Below, in pieces: positions 9,430-19,688 of a DNA stretch of 64,000 bases. A program made the position numbers and the translations under genes. The stretch comes from Gilliamella mensalis (GTDB taxonomy: Bacteria > Pseudomonadota > Gammaproteobacteria > Enterobacterales > Orbaceae), in the NCBI RefSeq assembly GCF_900103085.1, contig NZ_FMWR01000011.1, forward strand, positions 22,424 through 86,423. Reading direction: 5' to 3'. Under the pieces are notes generated by a model, which saw only the letters and a list, made by a program, of their open reading frames with translations, searched no databases and was not told where the DNA came from. The stretch's first letter is position 1; each line of letters opens with the position of its first letter.

Positions 9430-11499
9430 TTAAGCTTGCAATAATGAAATATCAGCGACTTTTAAGAATAAGTTTTGTAGCTTTTTCAAAAGCGCTAACC
9501 GATTAAGTTTAATCTGTTCATTGTCAACCATAACCATGACAGAATCAAAAAACGCATTCACCGTTTCTTTTAGTGACGATAATTCAACTAACGCATCTTG
9601 ATAACGGCCTTCATCAAAATAAGGTGCAAGTTTATCGGTTAAAATTGCCAATTTTTTAGCTAATTCGCCTTCAGCGCCAGCTTCTAGCAAGGCTGCATTA
9701 ATCTGCTCTGGAATAGTCAATTCGGCTTTAGATAAGATATTTGACACCCGTTTATTAGCCTGTGCTAATGACGATGCTTCTGGCAAGGTTCTAAAGTGAG
9801 TAACCGCTTTAATGCGTGCATCAAAATCAGCTGGTTTTGTTGGATTAAGTGCTAAAACTGCTTGAATAGTATCAATGGCAAAGCCTTGTTCTTGATACCA
9901 TGCGCGGAAACGACCTTGCATAAAAGTAACAATATCTTCAACCACATTTGTATTATTCAGTTTATCACCATATAACGATGCGGCATAATTGGTTAATTCA
10001 ACAAGATCTAAAGGTAGCGACTTTTCAACAATGATTCGTAAAACACCAATTGCAGCACGACGTAATGCAAAAGGATCTTTATCGCCTTTAGGGTGCTGAC
10101 CGATACCAAAAATACCCGCTAAAGTATCCATTTTTTCAGCGATAGCAACCGCACAAGACACCGCTGTACTTGGTAATTCATCGCCAGCAAAACGCGGTTT
10201 ATATTGCTCTTCAATGGCGGTGGCAACTTCTATGCTTTCGCCATCTTTAAGTGCCAAATAGCGCCCCATAATACCTTGCGTTTCAGGGAATTCAAAAACG
10301 GTGTTGGTCACTAAATCGCATTTTGTTAATTTACCTGCTCGTTTGGCTTGTTCAGCATTAGCACCAATTTTATCGGCAATAAAGCCTGATAGCGACGCTA
10401 TGCGAATTGCTTTATCTTTAACAGTTCCAAGTTGTTGTTGAAATAACACTGTTTCAAGGCGAGGTAAACGATCTTCTAAACGTTGTTTTAAATCGGTTTG
10501 ATAAAAGAATTCAGCATCAGCAAGGCGTGGACGAACCACTTTTTCATTACCAGAAATCACAACTTGCGGATCTTTCGACTCAATATTAGCCACAAAAATA
10601 AAGTTCGGTAATAATTTGCCTTGTTTATCATAAACAGGAAAGTATTTTTGATCCCCTTTCATGGTATAAACCAGTGATTCAGCAGGAACTTGTAAAAATC
10701 GCTCTTCAAATTTAGCCGTTAACACAACTGGCCATTCAACCAAAGAACAGACCTCTTCAAGTAGCGTGTCAGTTAAATCAGCCTTACCATGAAGTTTAGC
10801 CGCTTCGCTTTCAGCTTGTTGCTTAATCATAGCTTTTCGCTTGTCATAATCAGCAATGACTTTACCACGTTGCTCCAAAATTTCAGGATACTGATCGGCA
10901 TTATCGATAGTAAACTCTTGTTCACCCATAAAACGGTGACCACGAATAATGCGGTTTGACTCAATATCTAAAATGGTACCAGGAACAATTTCATCACCAT
11001 ACAACATGGTGACAGTATGGCATGGGCGAATAAATTCGACTTGCCGTGCAGCCCAACGCATTGGTTTAGGGATAGGTAATTTATTTAATGCCGTCTTAAC
11101 CATATCACATAATAAGTTAACAACCGGCTGACCTTTTTGATTTTGAGTATAAGACAGCCATTCGCCTTTATCAGTTTGTATACGCTGTGCTTGATCAACT
11201 GTAATACCACAACCTCGCGCCCAACCTTCAGCCGCTTTGGTAGCATTTCCATTGGCATCAAATGCAGCACTGATCGCAGGACCGCGTTTAACAATTTTAC
11301 TATCGGGTTGTGTGTTATTCAAATTTAAGACTTTCAACGCTAAACGGCGAGGAGATGCATACCAAAGCACCTCGCCATGCTCTAAATTGGCATTATCGAG
11401 CTGCTGTATAAAATTAGCCGCAAAGCTTTCTGCTAAAGTGCGGAGTGATTTTGGTGGTAACTCTTCGGTACCAATTTCCACTAAAAATGTTTTTTGCAT
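9430..11499 (-). CDS. glyS: Glycyl-tRNA synthetase beta subunit
   Basis: GlyS is the large tRNA-binding subunit of the bacterial alpha2-beta2 glycyl-tRNA synthetase. The 689-residue protein equals the E. coli length (689) and starts with the signature [15 protein letters not shown]. Conserved stretches include [62 protein letters not shown] and a C-terminal DALRG/anticodon-like region ending NRLALLKKL. glyQ is immediately upstream with a 13-base gap, so the two are co-transcribed. Confidence 0.98.
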   Translation of the reverse strand: MQKTFLVEIGTEELPPKSLRTLAESFAANFIQQLDNANLEHGEVLWYASPRRLALKVLNLNNTQPDSKIVKRGPAISAAFDANGNATKAAEGWARGCGITVDQAQRIQTDKGEWLSYTQNQKGQPVVNLLCDMVKTALNKLPIPKPMRWAARQVEFIRPCHTVTMLYGDEIVPGTILDIESNRIIRGHRFMGEQEFTIDNADQYPEILEQRGKVIADYDKRKAMIKQQAESEAAKLHGKADLTDTLLEEVCSLVEWPVVLTAKFEERFLQVPAESLVYTMKGDQKYFPVYDKQGKLLPNFIFVANIESKDPQVVISGNEKVVRPRLADAEFFYQTDLKQRLEDRLPRLETVLFQQQLGTVKDKAIRIASLSGFIADKIGANAEQAKRAGKLTKCDLVTNTVFEFPETQGIMGRYLALKDGESIEVATAIEEQYKPRFAGDELPSTAVSCAVAIAEKMDTLAGIFGIGQHPKGDKDPFALRRAAIGVLRIIVEKSLPLDLVELTNYAASLYGDKLNNTNVVEDIVTFMQGRFRAWYQEQGFAIDTIQAVLALNPTKPADFDARIKAVTHFRTLPEASSLAQANKRVSNILSKAELTIPEQINAALLEAGAEGELAKKLAILTDKLAPYFDEGRYQDALVELSSLKETVNAFFDSVMVMVDNEQIKLNRLALLKKLQNLFLKVADISLLQA

Positions 11500-11512
11500 A
11501 ATCTTTTAATTC

Positions 11513-12445
11513 CTACTTTGATGCACTTTCGTTAGACTGTGAATTTTGGCACATAGGAAATCCAAGTGCTTCACGTGATGCGTAATAGGCTTCCGCCACC
11601 ATTTTGGTTAATGTTCTGATGCGTAAAATATAACGTTGTCGCTCAGTCACTGAAATCGCTTTACGTGCATCAAGTAAATTAAAACAGTGGGCGGCTTTTA
11701 AAATACGCTCATAAGCTGGTAGTGGAAGTGGTTTTTCTAACTCAAGCAAAAATTTTGCTTCTTTTTCGTGTTGTTCAAAACAGTAAAATAAAAATTCAAC
11801 ATTCGCATATTCAAAATTATAAGTGGATTGCTCAACTTCGTTTTGGTGGAATACATCGCCATAAGTGGTTTTACCAAATGCACCATCGCTCCAAACTAAA
11901 TCATAAACGCTATCAACTCCTTGAATATACATTGCTAAGCGTTCAAGTCCATAAGTGATTTCACCGGTAACAGGTTTACATTCAAGTCCACCAACTTGTT
12001 GAAAGTAAGTAAACTGGGTTACTTCCATACCATTTAACCAAACTTCCCAACCAAGCCCCCATGCACCAAGGGTTGGGTTTTCCCAATTGTCTTCAACAAA
12101 ACGAATATCATTGACTGTTGGATCTAGCCCTAACTGTTTTAACGAACCTAAATAAAGCTCTTGAATATTATCAGGAGAAGGTTTTAAGATAACTTGAAAT
12201 TGGTAATAGTGTTGTAATCTATTTGGGTTTTCGCCATAGCGGCCATCGGTTGGACGTCGCGATGGTTGAACATAAGCGGCATTAATCGGTTCTGGACCTA
12301 GTGCGTGCAAACAGGTCATGGGATGAGATGTCCCCGCACCAACTTCCATATCTAAAGGCTGAATCACGGTACAACCTTGATTAGCCCAGTAATCTTGTAA
12401 CGTAAGTATTAACCCCTGAAAGGTTTTGACATTAAACTTTTGCAT
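11513..12445 (-). CDS. glyQ: Glycyl-tRNA synthetase alpha subunit
   Basis: GlyQ is the catalytic subunit of alpha2-beta2 glycyl-tRNA synthetase, forming glycyl-adenylate and charging tRNA-Gly. The 310-residue protein matches E. coli GlyQ (303): [55 protein letters not shown] and [15 protein letters not shown]. It lies 13 bases upstream of glyS in a two-gene operon. The last residues (SQSNESASK) are slightly extended relative to E. coli. Confidence 0.98.
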   Translation of the reverse strand: MQKFNVKTFQGLILTLQDYWANQGCTVIQPLDMEVGAGTSHPMTCLHALGPEPINAAYVQPSRRPTDGRYGENPNRLQHYYQFQVILKPSPDNIQELYLGSLKQLGLDPTVNDIRFVEDNWENPTLGAWGLGWEVWLNGMEVTQFTYFQQVGGLECKPVTGEITYGLERLAMYIQGVDSVYDLVWSDGAFGKTTYGDVFHQNEVEQSTYNFEYANVEFLFYCFEQHEKEAKFLLELEKPLPLPAYERILKAAHCFNLLDARKAISVTERQRYILRIRTLTKMVAEAYYASREALGFPMCQNSQSNESASK

Positions 12446-12907
12446 GATGTTATCTTTATAGTTAAATTGATATTTCGATGATTTAAATAGTGCTATATAT
12501 TATACTTTTTATCAATACTTGTGAAATGCCTAATCATACCCTGTTTAATATAGTACTGAATTCGGTTTATGTGTTTAGCAAAATATAATTAAAAAACGAC
12601 TCAATTAATGGGTCATTATGGGATAATTGATTGATTTTAATGAGGGTTTTAATTAAAAAATTAAATAAAATCAATGGTCTACCTGGGTTTTTTTGATGGA
12701 AAAATACACCGATATTTTATAATATCCGAACGTTACTCTTTATTGTCTTCGCAATGAGCCGACAATACCAATTAATCTAAACAGTGGTAAATGTCATAAA
12801 ATAAAATTACTCCACTTGGTTATGGTTTTCATTTTGCATCTTTAACTATTTGTAGGTATAGTGGCAACAATTATTACTGCTTGGTTATAAATCATAAATA
12901 CAACGCC
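12446..12907. other. Intergenic region between divergent glyQ and envC
   Basis: This 462-base, very AT-rich gap separates the divergent glyQS and envC-yibQ operons, so it should hold both promoters. On the minus strand a TATAAT lies near 12505, within reach of glyQ, but its upstream -35 (TTCACA) is at a short 15-base spacing. No gene, repeat or riboswitch fold was recognised. Confidence 0.4.
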
Positions 12908-14116
12908 ATGTCTTTTTATAAAAAAATTGTTATTATTTTTCTAGTTGGGTTAATGAAGGTTAATTTTTTGTATGCTGATGACAATCAGCAGCTTCAGTCC
13001 TTACGCCACTCTATTGAAGAACAAGAAAAGCGTCTAGCACAGCAAAAAAAAGAACGCAACCGGCTAGTTAATGACCTTAAACAGCAAGAAACCGAAATAG
13101 CGAAACTGTTAACATCAATTGAAAAAAATAATTTGTTACTTAGCAAGCTCAATCAAGAGATGAATCATTTGGTTACACAAATTGATCTATTAACGATAAA
13201 ACAAAAACAGCAACGAGTCGTGTTATCAAAACAACTAGAAAGTGCATTTAAGCTAGGCAATACAACAGGGTTGGAGCTGATTTTTCCTGGTGAAAAAAGT
13301 GAGCGTAATGATCGAATCATCACTTATTACAGTTACATTAACCAAGCACGACAACAACAAATTCATGATCTTGAAGATACGCAAATTCAATTGAATGAAA
13401 AGCGGATTGAGCTACAAAAAAAGCAAGCTTCGCATAAAACATTACAAAGCAAACAGCAAGAACAACAAGCCGGTCTTGAAAAAAATCGCCAAAATCGCCA
13501 AAAAACGATAACCTCGCTTGAATCATCAATGCAAGTTAATCAACAAAAATTAACGAACTTGCGTAACAACGAAATCAAATTACAAGCCAAAATTGCTCAA
13601 GCAGAAAAGGAAAGTCGACGCATAGCTGAAGAAGAAGCAAGACAAGCAAAAAATATTCAAAAAAAGCAAAAGAATATGAGTTATACTCTTAATCCTAATG
13701 AAAAGGCATTAATGGCTCGTGTAAGTGGTATTGGTAAACCACAACATCAGTTTAGTTGGCCTGTTAATGGTAATGTTGCACATCGATTTGGTGAGTCGCT
13801 TCAAGGCGAGCTACGTTGGAAGGGATTAGTAATTAATGCTAAAGATGGTACTCAAGTTAAAGCAATTGCCGATGGTCGAGTTATATTGGCAAGTTGGTTG
13901 CAAGGCTATGGCTTTGTTGTTGCGCTTGAACATGGTAAGGGAGATATGAGTTTATATGGTTATAACCAACGCATGTTGGTTGAGGTGAATGACAGGATTC
14001 AACGTGGACAACCTATTGCGTTGGTTGGTTCAAGTGGTGGGCAAAATACACCTGCTTTATATTTTGAGATTCGTCGTGATGGTCGGGCGCTTGATCCGAG
14101 TGGGTGGTTGAAATAA
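12908..14116 (+). CDS. envC: Murein hydrolase activator EnvC
   Basis: EnvC is a periplasmic divisome factor that activates the amidases AmiA and AmiB for septal peptidoglycan splitting. The protein has an N-terminal signal sequence (FYKKIVIIFLVGLMKVNFLYA), a long coiled coil (about residues 25-265, rich in Gln, Lys and Glu, beginning LRHSIEEQEKRLAQQK), and a C-terminal LytM (M23) domain. The LytM domain is degenerate: its metal-binding positions read LYGYNQ and ALYFEIRR rather than the HxH-type motif, as in E. coli EnvC, so it is an activator and not a peptidase. The ATG at 12908 gives 402 residues; a TTG nine codons upstream is less likely. Its stop overlaps yibQ (TAATG). Confidence 0.93.
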   Translation: MSFYKKIVIIFLVGLMKVNFLYADDNQQLQSLRHSIEEQEKRLAQQKKERNRLVNDLKQQETEIAKLLTSIEKNNLLLSKLNQEMNHLVTQIDLLTIKQKQQRVVLSKQLESAFKLGNTTGLELIFPGEKSERNDRIITYYSYINQARQQQIHDLEDTQIQLNEKRIELQKKQASHKTLQSKQQEQQAGLEKNRQNRQKTITSLESSMQVNQQKLTNLRNNEIKLQAKIAQAEKESRRIAEEEARQAKNIQKKQKNMSYTLNPNEKALMARVSGIGKPQHQFSWPVNGNVAHRFGESLQGELRWKGLVINAKDGTQVKAIADGRVILASWLQGYGFVVALEHGKGDMSLYGYNQRMLVEVNDRIQRGQPIALVGSSGGQNTPALYFEIRRDGRALDPSGWLK

Positions 14117-14937
14117 TGCGCCATTTTATAAACATGATTGTTGTTATAAGCCTATTGGCGCTAAATCCCTACTATGTATGGGCGGCTAAACTTGCACTAG
14201 TTATTGATGATTTTGGATATCGACAGCGTAATGAAGCACAAATTATTGCGCTTTCGCCTAATATTACTATTGCTGTTTTACCTAATTCACCCAACGCTAA
14301 ACATATTGCAACTATCGCTCATGAGCATGGTAATGATGTGATAATTCACTTACCTATGGCACCACTAGGTAAACAGCCTTTAGAGAAAGATACGCTATTT
14401 CCCACTATGAGCGAAACTGAAGTGAATCGCATTGTGACCAATGCGGTTGAGCGAGTGCCTTATGCTATTGGCGTTAATAATCATATGGGAAGTTTGATGA
14501 CATCAAATTTAACCGGTATGACACATGTTATGAAAGTATTAAGTCATCATTCGATGTTTTTTTTGGACAGCAAAACAATCGGTAAAACTCAAGTAAAAAA
14601 CGCCGCGCGCAATTACAACATTCCAGTGTTAACGCGTGATGTCTTTCTAGATGATCAGCAAAAAGAAAACGCTATTAGCCAGCAATTTGATTTTGCCGTA
14701 ACACTGGCACGCAAAAATGGTGTGGCCATAGCGATTGGTCATCCGCATCCCCAAACGGTTAATGTATTAAGAACAAAGCTTGCCAATTTACCTGAAGATA
14801 TTGAATTAACAAAACTTAGTCAATTGGTTATGCCAATACCGGCACCGGTTAAACATAAAATAACATTGAAAGATATCGTGGAAAAATGTAAAAAACGAAT
14901 TGAAGAAATATCAAATATTAATATTGTCGAAGAATAA
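14116..14937 (+). CDS. yibQ: Divergent polysaccharide deacetylase family protein YibQ
   Basis: The 273-residue protein belongs to the divergent polysaccharide deacetylase (DUF610/YibQ) family. It has a signal peptide (MRHFINMIVVISLLALNPYYVWA) and the core motifs LALVIDDFGYRQ, VIIHLPMAP, GVNNHMGSLMT and AIAIGHPHPQT. The ATG at 14116 overlaps the envC stop by one base (TAATG), which favours it over a GTG four codons upstream inside envC and indicates translational coupling. E. coli has the same envC-yibQ order. The substrate is unknown; periplasmic location and linkage to envC suggest an envelope role. Confidence 0.88.
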   Translation: MRHFINMIVVISLLALNPYYVWAAKLALVIDDFGYRQRNEAQIIALSPNITIAVLPNSPNAKHIATIAHEHGNDVIIHLPMAPLGKQPLEKDTLFPTMSETEVNRIVTNAVERVPYAIGVNNHMGSLMTSNLTGMTHVMKVLSHHSMFFLDSKTIGKTQVKNAARNYNIPVLTRDVFLDDQQKENAISQQFDFAVTLARKNGVAIAIGHPHPQTVNVLRTKLANLPEDIELTKLSQLVMPIPAPVKHKITLKDIVEKCKKRIEEISNINIVEE

Positions 14938-14940
14938 GCA

Positions 14941-15789
14941 TTACCTTTTTTCTAATGTACGATGACGAATTTGCACTTGTTTACTTTGTGCTTTAAAAAA
15001 TGCAGCCAATTGTTCCGCAATAAAGACAGAACGATGTTGACCACCAGTGCATCCAATTGCAATGGTTAAGTAACTGCGATTGTTTTGTTCTAACAAAGGT
15101 AGCCATTGATTTAAGTAATTGGCGGTTTTATTGATAAAATTAGACACTTCGTTGTGCTTTAATAAATAGTTTTGTACAGGTTCATCTAGCCCTGTTAGTG
15201 GGCGCAAACTGACCTCCCAATGTGGGTTAGGTAAAAACCTAACATCAAAGACAAAATCGGCATCAACCGGTAGACCATGTTTAAAACCAAATGATTCAAA
15301 AATGATGGTTAATTCACGCTCTTTTTTACCCAAAATACGCGATCTTAATATGTCAGATAGTTCATGAACTGAAAGGTTGTCGGTATTTATAACTAAGCTT
15401 GCATGCGATTTTAACGGTTCTAGATATTTTTCTTCGAGATCGATCGCCTCTTCAAGAGAATATTGTTGATTGGTTAATGGGTGTATCCGTCTTGTTTCAC
15501 TATAGCGTCGAATTAAGGTGTTACGGCTGCAATCAAAGAAAATGATTTCGGGTGTAACAGATTGAGGTAAGCGTTGAAATATATCGTGATTAAAATCAAA
15601 ATTTTCTGGCAAATTTCGAATATCAATACTAATTGCAACTGGGGTATTATTGTCCTTTAATGAGTTGGCTAATTGAGGTAATAAAACAACGGGAATATTA
15701 TCAACACAATAAAATCCCATATCTTCTAGCGCTCGCAGTGCAATTGATTTGCCAGAACCGGAGCGACCACTTACTATCAATAGAATCAC
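14941..15789 (-). CDS. rapZ: RNase adapter protein RapZ
   Basis: RapZ binds the small RNA GlmZ and presents it to RNase E, linking glucosamine-6-phosphate levels to GlmS synthesis. The protein has the Walker [21 protein letters not shown], the Walker B region SIDIRNLPE, and the conserved C-terminal domain with [47 protein letters not shown] and the basic end RHRTLEKR needed for RNA binding in E. coli. A GTG start at 15789 is chosen: it has GGAG eight bases upstream and matches the E. coli start (MVLMIVSGRSG), giving 282 residues; an ATG at 15813 would add eight residues without homology. The genes ptsN and hpf, its usual partners, are not here. Confidence 0.94.
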   Translation of the reverse strand: MILLIVSGRSGSGKSIALRALEDMGFYCVDNIPVVLLPQLANSLKDNNTPVAISIDIRNLPENFDFNHDIFQRLPQSVTPEIIFFDCSRNTLIRRYSETRRIHPLTNQQYSLEEAIDLEEKYLEPLKSHASLVINTDNLSVHELSDILRSRILGKKERELTIIFESFGFKHGLPVDADFVFDVRFLPNPHWEVSLRPLTGLDEPVQNYLLKHNEVSNFINKTANYLNQWLPLLEQNNRSYLTIAIGCTGGQHRSVFIAEQLAAFFKAQSKQVQIRHRTLEKR

Positions 15790-15877
15790 AATATTAACTC
15801 CAATATCATCCATGCCTTAATTATATACTGTTTATTTCTTATTATACAATTTGGAGCATAAATAATATTGTTAACAA

Positions 15878-16474
15878 TTAATAATCGGTTTTAATTTTGG
15901 TAATCAATTGTTTAAGAGCTTGACCTCGATGTGATAGTTGGCTTTTCTGTTCTTTAGTTAGTTGCGCTGCGGTGCAGTTTAATTCTGGTACATAAAAAAG
16001 TGGGTCGTAACCAAACCCGCCGTCACCTTGCTCTTCATTTAAGATTAAACCATGCCATTTGCCTAAACAGATGATAGGCGTAGGGTCGTTTTCGTGTCGC
16101 ATAAAAACGAGTGCACAATAAAAGTAAGCAGTGCGCTTTTCTTTTGGGATATTTTGTAACGCATTGAGTAATTTTTGATTGTTGCTTGCGTCGTTGCCAT
16201 GTTCACCTGCATAACGAGCAGAATAGATGCCAGGTTGTCCATCAAGTGCATCGACCGCTAAGCCTGAGTCATCGGCAATGGCGGGAAGTCCCGTTAATTT
16301 AGCGGTATGTCTTGCTTTTAAAATCGCATTTTCAATAAAGGTTAAACCTGTTTCGTTAGCATCTGGTACATTAAATTGGCTTTGTGCAATAATGTCAAAA
16401 CCGGCATCGGCGAGTAATTTTTGCAATTCATTGACTTTACCTTGATTATTCGTTGCTAACACAATTTTTTGCAT
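15878..16474 (-). CDS. rdgB: dITP/XTP pyrophosphatase (HAM1 family)
   Basis: RdgB hydrolyses non-canonical purine triphosphates (dITP, ITP, XTP) to monophosphates, keeping them out of DNA and RNA. The 198-residue protein has the family motifs [61 protein letters not shown] and [11 protein letters not shown], and SHRGQAL near the end. TAAGGAAG gives a good Shine-Dalgarno before the ATG at 16474. It lies between rapZ and rluA on the same strand. Confidence 0.97.
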   Translation of the reverse strand: MQKIVLATNNQGKVNELQKLLADAGFDIIAQSQFNVPDANETGLTFIENAILKARHTAKLTGLPAIADDSGLAVDALDGQPGIYSARYAGEHGNDASNNQKLLNALQNIPKEKRTAYFYCALVFMRHENDPTPIICLGKWHGLILNEEQGDGGFGYDPLFYVPELNCTAAQLTKEQKSQLSHRGQALKQLITKIKTDY

Positions 16475-16537
16475 TTTAACTTCCTTAATATTAATTGTTT
16501 ATCAATGATTAGCATGAGCAAGTTTTATACCTCTATT

Positions 16538-17194
16538 TTAAAAATCAGGTTCACAGCTAAACGTCATACTTTCACCTGTTTTTGGGTGATTAATGGTGAG
16601 TAATTGGGCGTGCAATAGCAATCTTTTAGACATGGCAAACGCTTGGGGATGTGCATAAAATTTATCGCCTAAAATAGGGTGGCCAATGGCTTGCATATGA
16701 ACACGTAATTGGTGCGATCTTCCCGTAAAAGGAAATAATTTAACGCGGGTTGTATTGTCCGAGTTGCGTGAAATAACTTGATATTCAGTCAGTGCATGTT
16801 TGCCATTTTCTAAATCGACCATTTGCCTTGGGCGATTAGGCCAATCACAAATCAATGGTAATTCAACACGACCAAAATCCTGTTCAAGATGCCCATGTAC
16901 GACAGCAATGTATGTTTTTTTAGGAATACGTTCTCGAAACTGTTTTTTAATTTCTCGATCGGCTAGTTTTGACAGTGCGACAACCATAATACCACTGGTT
17001 GCCATGTCTAACCGATGGACTGATTCGACGTAGCTATATTTTTGCTGTAATCGATGAATAATACTATCAATAAATTGAGGTTTATTGCCTGACACCGACA
17101 AAATACCAGGTTGTTTATTTACAACCACAATATGGTCGTCTTGATGCAAAATCGATAGCCAAGGTTCAATAGGTGGGTGATATTCTAAAAGCAT
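16538..17194 (-). CDS. rluA: Dual-specificity 23S rRNA/tRNA pseudouridine synthase RluA
   Basis: RluA makes pseudouridine at position 746 of 23S rRNA and position 32 of several tRNAs. The 218-residue protein matches E. coli RluA (219) in length and sequence: EPWLSILHQDDHIVVVNKQP, the catalytic-Asp motif SVHRLDMATSGIMVVAL, LICDWPNRPRQM, and TGRSHQLRVHMQAIGHPILG. It has no S4 domain, unlike RluC at 17955. The order rdgB-rluA-dsbB on the minus strand with short gaps allows co-transcription. Confidence 0.96.
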   Translation of the reverse strand: MLLEYHPPIEPWLSILHQDDHIVVVNKQPGILSVSGNKPQFIDSIIHRLQQKYSYVESVHRLDMATSGIMVVALSKLADREIKKQFRERIPKKTYIAVVHGHLEQDFGRVELPLICDWPNRPRQMVDLENGKHALTEYQVISRNSDNTTRVKLFPFTGRSHQLRVHMQAIGHPILGDKFYAHPQAFAMSKRLLLHAQLLTINHPKTGESMTFSCEPDF

Positions 17195-17273
17195 TTATGT
17201 GTGAAAACTTGTAAAATAAAATTGCCACACATTTTAACAAACTCAACCAAAAGTGCCAGTTTTATAAATAAAG

Positions 17274-17807
17274 TTATTTATTCCAGATTGAAACTTTTGG
17301 GGATGAAAAGATCTGGGCTATTAATACGGCTAAACCAACAATAAGATAGCATGCAAAAATAATAATCATCCATTGTGACATTTCGATGGTTAAAAATGTC
17401 CAAATTTTATCGGCACAAGAACCATAAGCTTTAAACATGCTAGGAAACAAAGTGTCTAAGGGTAACCAAGTCGGAAACTGTACGTTAATTGTGCAGGTAT
17501 CACTTAAATTAGGTTCGAATTGTAAATGGGCATGGAACGTTGCTAAACAAAAACCTTGATAGGCGCTAAAAAGCCAAATAAAAGTACCAATTAACCGAAA
17601 AATAAAGTTACCAGGCGCAATAAGCCCAACAATGCCAGCTAGCATGATGCCTAAAATAGCGCAACGCTGATAAATGCAGAGTGTACAAGGGGCAAGCCCT
17701 AAACCATGCTGAAAATAAAGCGCGATTATTTCAAAAGTAAGAGTAGAAAAGAACAATAAGAACCAAGCAAATCGACCTTTTGAGTATTGATTAAGCAGTG
17801 ATAACAT
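17274..17807 (-). CDS. dsbB: Disulfide bond formation protein DsbB
   Basis: DsbB is the inner-membrane quinone reductase that reoxidises DsbA. The 177-residue protein has four predicted membrane helices and the two redox cysteine pairs: CTLC in APCTLCIYQRCAI (first periplasmic loop), and the second-loop cysteines in DTCTINVQFP and YGSCADKIW. The order and spacing fit E. coli DsbB (176). DsbC is encoded at 30246; DsbA and DsbD are not in this window. Confidence 0.96.
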   Translation of the reverse strand: MLSLLNQYSKGRFAWFLLFFSTLTFEIIALYFQHGLGLAPCTLCIYQRCAILGIMLAGIVGLIAPGNFIFRLIGTFIWLFSAYQGFCLATFHAHLQFEPNLSDTCTINVQFPTWLPLDTLFPSMFKAYGSCADKIWTFLTIEMSQWMIIIFACYLIVGLAVLIAQIFSSPKVSIWNK

Positions 17808-17954
17808 ACTATTTTATTCTCCCATATTCCGCTATAATCTTTTTTTATTAATTATATCGAAGATAATCTATCTTATTTTTAAATTACGATAGTGTAGTTT
17901 ATTTTTGAATAATGTAAACGACTTTATCTATTGATGGCGGATTAATCATTTCTT

Positions 17955-18938
17955 ATGGACTCAACTGTTCCACAAACAAAATTACAAGTCTCATTTGTTA
18001 CCATTTCAGAGGAAAATGCGACGCAGCGGATTGATAACTTTTTAATCACCTATTTAAAAGGTGTACCAAAAAGTATGATTTATCGTATTTTAAGAAAAGG
18101 CGAAGTTCGTGTTAACAAAAAGCGAATTAAACCTGAATATAAATTGAGTATTGGTGATCAAGTACGTATTCCTCCTATTCGCATGACTGAAAAAACTATG
18201 CCCGAAATTTCGACCAAGCTTAATAAAGTCGCCGATTTAGAAAAAGCAATTATCTATGAAGATGAGGTAATGTTGGCGATTAATAAACCATCAGGTATTG
18301 CCGTTCATGGTGGCAGTGGTTTAAGTTTTGGCGTAATTGAAGGTTTACGTGCTCTAAGACCTGAAGCAAAGTTTTTGGAGTTGGTGCACCGCATCGACCG
18401 TGAAACATCGGGTGTGTTATTGATCGCCAAAAAGCGCTCTGCATTAAAAGCGCTACACGAACAATTACGACTTAAACAAATGCAGAAAAATTATTTGGCG
18501 CTTGTTAAGGGTAATTGGTCTTCTGACTGTAAAGTGATACAAGCGCCACTACTTAAAAATGTATTAAAAAGTGGTGAGCGAGTGGTGAAAGTCGATAAAG
18601 AGGGTAAAGCATCTGAAACACGTTTTAAAGTTGAAGAGCGTTTTGATTTTGCAACCCTAATCAAAGCAAGCCCAGTAACTGGACGTACTCATCAAATCCG
18701 TATCCATACGCAATATGCTAATCATCCCATTGCTTTTGATGATCGCTATGGTGATAGACAGTTTGATGCATTATTGGCTGCAACAAAGCTTAATCGATTA
18801 TTTTTACATGCTGCCAGTGTTAGATTTATTCATCCCAAAAGTTTACAAGAGATGCAATTACATGCGCCAATGGATGCTACTTTACAGGCTTGTTTAACCT
18901 ATCTTAGAAAAGATAAATATCAGCAAAAAGAATCTTAA
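17955..18938 (+). CDS. rluC: 23S rRNA pseudouridine(955/2504/2580) synthase RluC
   Basis: RluC modifies uridines 955, 2504 and 2580 of 23S rRNA. The 327-residue protein (319 in E. coli) has an N-terminal S4 RNA-binding domain (about residues 15-75, RIDNFLITYLKGVPKSMIYR) and the RluA-type catalytic domain with ELVHRIDRETSGVLLIAKKR containing the catalytic Asp, and SPVTGRTHQIRIHTQY. The order of domains and the sequence agree with RluC rather than RluD. A histidine phosphatase gene follows after 23 bases. Confidence 0.94.
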   Translation: MDSTVPQTKLQVSFVTISEENATQRIDNFLITYLKGVPKSMIYRILRKGEVRVNKKRIKPEYKLSIGDQVRIPPIRMTEKTMPEISTKLNKVADLEKAIIYEDEVMLAINKPSGIAVHGGSGLSFGVIEGLRALRPEAKFLELVHRIDRETSGVLLIAKKRSALKALHEQLRLKQMQKNYLALVKGNWSSDCKVIQAPLLKNVLKSGERVVKVDKEGKASETRFKVEERFDFATLIKASPVTGRTHQIRIHTQYANHPIAFDDRYGDRQFDALLAATKLNRLFLHAASVRFIHPKSLQEMQLHAPMDATLQACLTYLRKDKYQQKES

Positions 18939-18961
18939 AATAAAAAAGGTAGCTAGTACGA

Positions 18962-19624
18962 ATGAAAGATCTAAATTTATATTTAATTAGACATGGTCAA
19001 ACGCAGTGGAATATTAAAGATCAGATGCAAGGATCTCAAAATTCACCGTTAACTGAACAGGGTATTTTAGGGGCTAAAGTGACGGGACAACATTTAAAAA
19101 ATGTGCCTTTTATGCAAGCATACTCAAGTACTCAACAACGCGCTATGGAAACCCGCGATTATATCATTAACGAAAATAATTTTGCGATTCCTACATATGA
19201 GCTTGCTGATCTGCGTGAGATGGATTTTGGTATTTGGGAAGGTAAACATGTACCAACGTTAAAACAAGAAGTGCCCGAATTTAACATTTATTTAACTGAT
19301 CCGGCTAATTTTGATGCTGCAGTCAATCAAGGCGAAAATTACCTTGATATACTTGGGCGCATGAAGCAAGGGCTAAATACCATTGTACAAAATGCTCCCC
19401 AAGATACCGGTAATATTTTGGTTGTGTCGCACGGTACGGTATTACGCATATTACTGTGTGTTTTAAATGGTGGCGATTGGCGTTTACATCGTGATGAGGC
19501 TTATTTCCCAAGGATGTTAAATACCAGCATTAGTATGGTTAACTATAAGCAAAGTAATGATCAGGATGAAGGCATATTTACTGTGAAATTTTACAATAAT
19601 GTCGATCATTTAGCTGGAAAATAA
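18962..19624 (+). CDS. Histidine phosphatase family protein (GpmB/PhoE-like)
   Basis: The 220-residue protein is a branch-1 histidine phosphatase. The nucleophile motif is LYLIRHGQTQWN (LIRHGxT), the second catalytic Arg is probably in YSSTQQRAMETRDY, the acid/base Glu is in LREMDFGIWEGK, and the second His is in ILVVSHGTVLRILL. This layout is shared by GpmB-like phosphatases, alpha-ribazole phosphatase and cofactor-dependent phosphoglycerate mutases, so the substrate cannot be fixed. It lacks features of the classic 250-residue GpmA. It follows rluC closely and is convergent with bepA. Confidence 0.8.
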   Translation: MKDLNLYLIRHGQTQWNIKDQMQGSQNSPLTEQGILGAKVTGQHLKNVPFMQAYSSTQQRAMETRDYIINENNFAIPTYELADLREMDFGIWEGKHVPTLKQEVPEFNIYLTDPANFDAAVNQGENYLDILGRMKQGLNTIVQNAPQDTGNILVVSHGTVLRILLCVLNGGDWRLHRDEAYFPRMLNTSISMVNYKQSNDQDEGIFTVKFYNNVDHLAGK

Positions 19625-19633
19625 AGGCGTTAT

Positions 19634-19672
19634 CTTCTCGACTAGTGGTTATTGCTATGATTAGTCGAGAAG
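19634..19672. terminator. Stem-loop between convergent phosphatase gene and bepA
   Basis: A perfect 11-bp inverted repeat (CTTCTCGACTA at 19634-19644, TAGTCGAGAAG at 19662-19672) with a 17-base loop fills the gap between two convergent genes. There is no U-tract on either side, so it may be a bidirectional 3'-end stabiliser rather than a classic terminator. Confidence 0.5.
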
Positions 19673-19688
19673 TTATCGTTAACGTCAA

